The notes under the pieces are model-generated. The model did not search any database. It was given only the letters and a program-made list of their open reading frames with translations, and was not told the origin of the DNA. Of a DNA stretch of 16,988 bases, positions 15,173 to 16,988 are shown piece by piece. Position 1 is the first letter of the stretch. Every line of letters starts with the position of its first letter. The stretch comes from Nitrosomonas sp. (GTDB taxonomy: Bacteria > Pseudomonadota > Gammaproteobacteria > Burkholderiales > Nitrosomonadaceae), in assembly GCA_021774205.1 (NCBI GenBank), contig JAJFJI010000209.1:1-16988 (forward strand). The letters are read 5' to 3'. The position numbers and the translations under genes were made by a program.

Positions 15173-15514
15173 ATGGTGGAAAATTCAGTAATACAAGCAG
15201 TGCACGTGCACATAGTAGTAGCTGCTTTGGGGGCTTCTCTTCTCTGATTTTCGCGGATGATAAGCGCGTTTATTTTATCTGCACAATTTATAAATCGATA
15301 TTAATAGAGTTTATCACCATTACACTCTTTTCTGTCGCAGTACTTCGCCTCTAACGGTGTTGCGTCATTGGTTAGGGACATAGAAGCTATAGGTACTGCA
15401 TCTATTCACCTTCAGTTTGTAGTTGGTTATCTGGCCGTGTCGTATGCAGCGCTAGCGGCAATGACCGGTAATGATATTTTGCCAACGATGGGTTTTCGTC
15501 TCACGTGTTTTTAA
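15173..15514 (+). pseudogene. Possible degraded membrane-protein reading frame
   Basis: A single frame from an ATG at 15173 to a TAA at 15512-15514 spans 113 codons and is broken by TGA (15245-15247) and TAA-TAG (15302-15307). The pieces are MVENSVIQAVHVHIVVAALG..., FSRMISAFILSAQFINRY, and a 68-codon open part containing IGTASIHLQFVVGYLAVSYA and ALAAMTGNDILPTMGF. They are hydrophobic like membrane helices, and a plus-strand terminator lies 88 bp beyond the end. No family could be recognised. It could be a decayed gene or chance openness in one frame; I favour neither strongly. Confidence 0.25.
15200..15211. repeat. 12-bp perfect palindrome GTGCACGTGCAC
   Basis: The 12 bases at 15200-15211 equal their own reverse complement. 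It lies inside the possible degraded reading frame, so no function is claimed; a dimeric regulator site is possible. Confidence 0.4.
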
Positions 15515-15601
15515 GAAGTTTTAATCAAAAATCTGCGTGAACAGCGGTTTATTTTCTGTTACGTTATATCAACATGTTATTGTTGTTTGACTGCTGAAAA
15601 T

Positions 15602-15633
15602 AAGCCTCTTTCTGTAGAGGTTTGTTATTTTTT
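15602..15633 (+). terminator. Rho-independent terminator without an intact upstream gene
   Basis: AAGCCTCT (15602-15609) pairs with AGAGGTTT (15616-15623) over eight pairs including one G-T, with loop TTCTGT, followed by GTTATTTTTT. No intact plus-strand gene lies upstream within the window's nearly 1-kb gap. On the minus strand the same stem is followed by TATTTTC, so it might also work in that direction. Confidence 0.65.
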
Positions 15634-15732
15634 AATTGAATGCTTATTTGGTCTTAATCTAAGTAGCTATACAGATACAAAAAGTATTTTTTCGTTGAAT
15701 AGTATTTTTCTAATTTCAAGCATAATTAATTG

Positions 15733-15738
15733 TATAAT
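15733..15738 (+). promoter_or_regulatory. Possible -10 box before the sigma-factor gene
   Basis: TATAAT at 15733-15738 lies 63 bp before the sigma-factor ATG in an AT-rich tract. No good -35 at 16-18 bp was found, and no obvious ECF-type autoregulatory promoter was seen. Confidence 0.3.
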
Positions 15739-15801
15739 AATAAGAATGTAGTGAATATCACGATTCAGTGGCTTATTTGAAAAAAAGTTGTACTGATTTT
15801 G

Positions 15802-16341
15802 ATGACGAAAATTGCAACTGACTTTGAGAAGCTGATGCGGCAAGCGCTGGATGGTGACGAGCGCGCTTACGCTGAATTGCTGCGAGAGACTGCACGTTTT
15901 CTGCGACCTTTTTTGAGGCAAAAGCTGAGTCTTGAGAATGAAGTGGATGATCTATTGCAAGAAATTCTCTTGTCCATCCACAAGGCGCGCCATACTTATG
16001 ACGGCTTGCGTCCCTATAAGCCATGGGCCTACGCAATTGCCAAATTCCGTTTGCTTGACTTCCTACGCATACACTATGGTGATCGTTTGCGTTCTGCCGT
16101 AGAAGTATCAGAAGTGGAAAATACTTTACAAGATGATGTAACAGAATGCCGTATTGATTACGAATCTATCAACAAGGAAATTCGTAAGCTCCCAGAAAAG
16201 CAGGCGCTTATATTGCGGATGATGCACCAAGAGGGTTATACAGCCAAAGAAGTGGCTGAGAAAATCGGTATGACGGAAACCGCAGTAAAGGTTGCAGCAC
16301 ATCGTGCTTACAAGGCATTAAAGCAGCAGTTGGAGGAATGA
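15802..16341 (+). CDS. ECF-type RNA polymerase sigma factor paired with NrsF
   Basis: This 179-residue protein has the two-domain ECF layout. Region 2 (about 14-92) includes the core-binding EVDDLLQEILLSIHKARHTY and the promoter-melting segment KPWAYAIAKFRLLDFLRIHY. After a short linker, region 4 (about 120-172) carries the helix-turn-helix YTAKEVAEKIGMTETAVKVA that reads the -35 element. The next gene is an NrsF/DUF1109 membrane protein, placing this sigma in the group held at the membrane by NrsF-type anti-sigma factors (as for Caulobacter SigF). A TTG at 15799 could add one residue; the ATG at 15802 is preferred, although no strong Shine-Dalgarno precedes either. Its regulon cannot be inferred here. 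Confidence 0.92.
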   Translation: MTKIATDFEKLMRQALDGDERAYAELLRETARFLRPFLRQKLSLENEVDDLLQEILLSIHKARHTYDGLRPYKPWAYAIAKFRLLDFLRIHYGDRLRSAVEVSEVENTLQDDVTECRIDYESINKEIRKLPEKQALILRMMHQEGYTAKEVAEKIGMTETAVKVAAHRAYKALKQQLEE

Positions 16342-16976
16342 TGGATAATATTGAACAATTGATTCGGACATTGACCGATGATGCGACAAAGTTACAACCT
16401 GCACCTCATCCGTTCTTGGTGAGTTTCAAATGGATCGTTGCTGCATCAGCCTATCTAGCCATGATACTGATGATCTCCGGTCTGCGTCCAGATATCCTGC
16501 AAGCCATCGAGAATCCGTGGTTTGTTGTCGAGCTTGTGGCTCTATTTGGCATCTTTTTAGCTACGTCAGTGAGCACTTCGCTATTGGCGTTTCCCGATCT
16601 GCATCAGAAACGTTTCATCGCCTTTGCGCCACTTCTTATGTTTGTTTTGTTCTTGGTCGTTATCTTTTTCGCGTGGAGCGCAGACCATCCGCCCGCATCT
16701 TTACCTGACCATACCTATGAATGCGCCTATTGCATCATTCTGGTCTCACTGCTACCAGCTGCTTGGACATTTTACTCGTTGCGTAAATTAGCGAGCATAC
16801 ATTACCGCCTAGCAGGCGGTCTTGCATTGCTTTCTGCAGCGAGCATTGGAGCTTTGTGGTTGCGATTGTATGAAGTGAATGATTCCATCATTCATGTTGT
16901 CGAATGGCATTATCTGCCGATGCTTTTTATTGGGTTCATTGGCTTGTGGCTGGGAGAAATTTTTTTGAAATGGTAG
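16338..16976 (+). CDS. NrsF/DUF1109-type membrane anti-sigma factor
   Basis: The 212-residue protein has a short cytoplasmic N-terminus (IEQLIRTLTDDATKLQP) that should bind the sigma factor, then six predicted helices at about 28-48, 60-84, 94-113, 127-147, 158-176 and 190-209. This is the DUF1109/NrsF architecture: an inner-membrane anti-sigma that releases its sigma on stress, heavy metal in Caulobacter. The start overlaps the sigma stop as ATGA (16338-16341). GGAGG at 16332-16336 sits only one base from the first ATG and four from the second (16341), so the second may be the true start. The only cysteines are Cys129 and Cys132 in ECAYC, at the start of helix four. The family's usual second conserved cysteine, about 50 residues later, seems absent near RLYEVND. 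Confidence 0.9.
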   Translation: MMDNIEQLIRTLTDDATKLQPAPHPFLVSFKWIVAASAYLAMILMISGLRPDILQAIENPWFVVELVALFGIFLATSVSTSLLAFPDLHQKRFIAFAPLLMFVLFLVVIFFAWSADHPPASLPDHTYECAYCIILVSLLPAAWTFYSLRKLASIHYRLAGGLALLSAASIGALWLRLYEVNDSIIHVVEWHYLPMLFIGFIGLWLGEIFLKW

Positions 16977-16988
16977 TCATCATTTGTT

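Noticed and set aside
1..16988. Reassigned stop codons as explanation of the broken AIM24-like gene
   Set aside because: The other conserved genes (rluD, bamD, lpdA, proA, ligase operon) end normally and have no internal TAA or TAG.

Overview
The window is moderately AT-rich chromosomal DNA from a betaproteobacterium. The divergent rluD/bamD pair, the dihydrolipoamide dehydrogenase with its own lipoyl domain, and the protein style fit the Nitrosomonadaceae (Nitrosomonas-like). That family placement is inferred from protein resemblance, not from a search. No rRNA, tRNA or CRISPR array was seen.

Layout. Positions 1-2223 (minus strand) hold the end of a polysaccharide cluster: an O-antigen polymerase/ligase-like membrane protein overlaps by 8 bp a Wzx-type flippase that runs off the window. 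Positions 2224-2928 are gene-poor, with a possible degraded EAL-domain gene. Next come rluD (minus) and bamD (plus), divergent from about 3.9 kb. They are followed on the minus strand by a UspA-type stress protein, an AIM24/TIGR00266-family gene broken by two in-frame stops, and a membrane-anchored alpha/beta hydrolase.

Positions 7066-11662 (minus) form a tight four-gene operon. In transcription order it encodes an unrecognised signal-anchored protein (possibly DUF3541), a retropepsin-like 'ATP-dependent zinc protease' family lipoprotein, an inactive transglutaminase fused to seven transmembrane helices, and a RimK-related ATP-grasp ligase. The last three are a known but poorly understood set. 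The combination of a cytoplasmic amide-bond ligase, a membrane protein with an extracytoplasmic pseudo-enzyme domain and an envelope protease suggests a peptide or glutamate-tag system spanning the inner membrane. It is the most interesting system here.

Upstream are lpdA (lipoyl domain fused to dihydrolipoamide dehydrogenase) and proA (both minus), 30 bp apart. The nearly 1 kb gap after proA holds a 161-bp palindromic MITE-like element flanked by CTAG, a possible degraded membrane-protein reading frame and a clear rho-independent terminator. The window closes with an ECF sigma factor and its NrsF/DUF1109-type membrane anti-sigma factor, which overlap by 4 bp.
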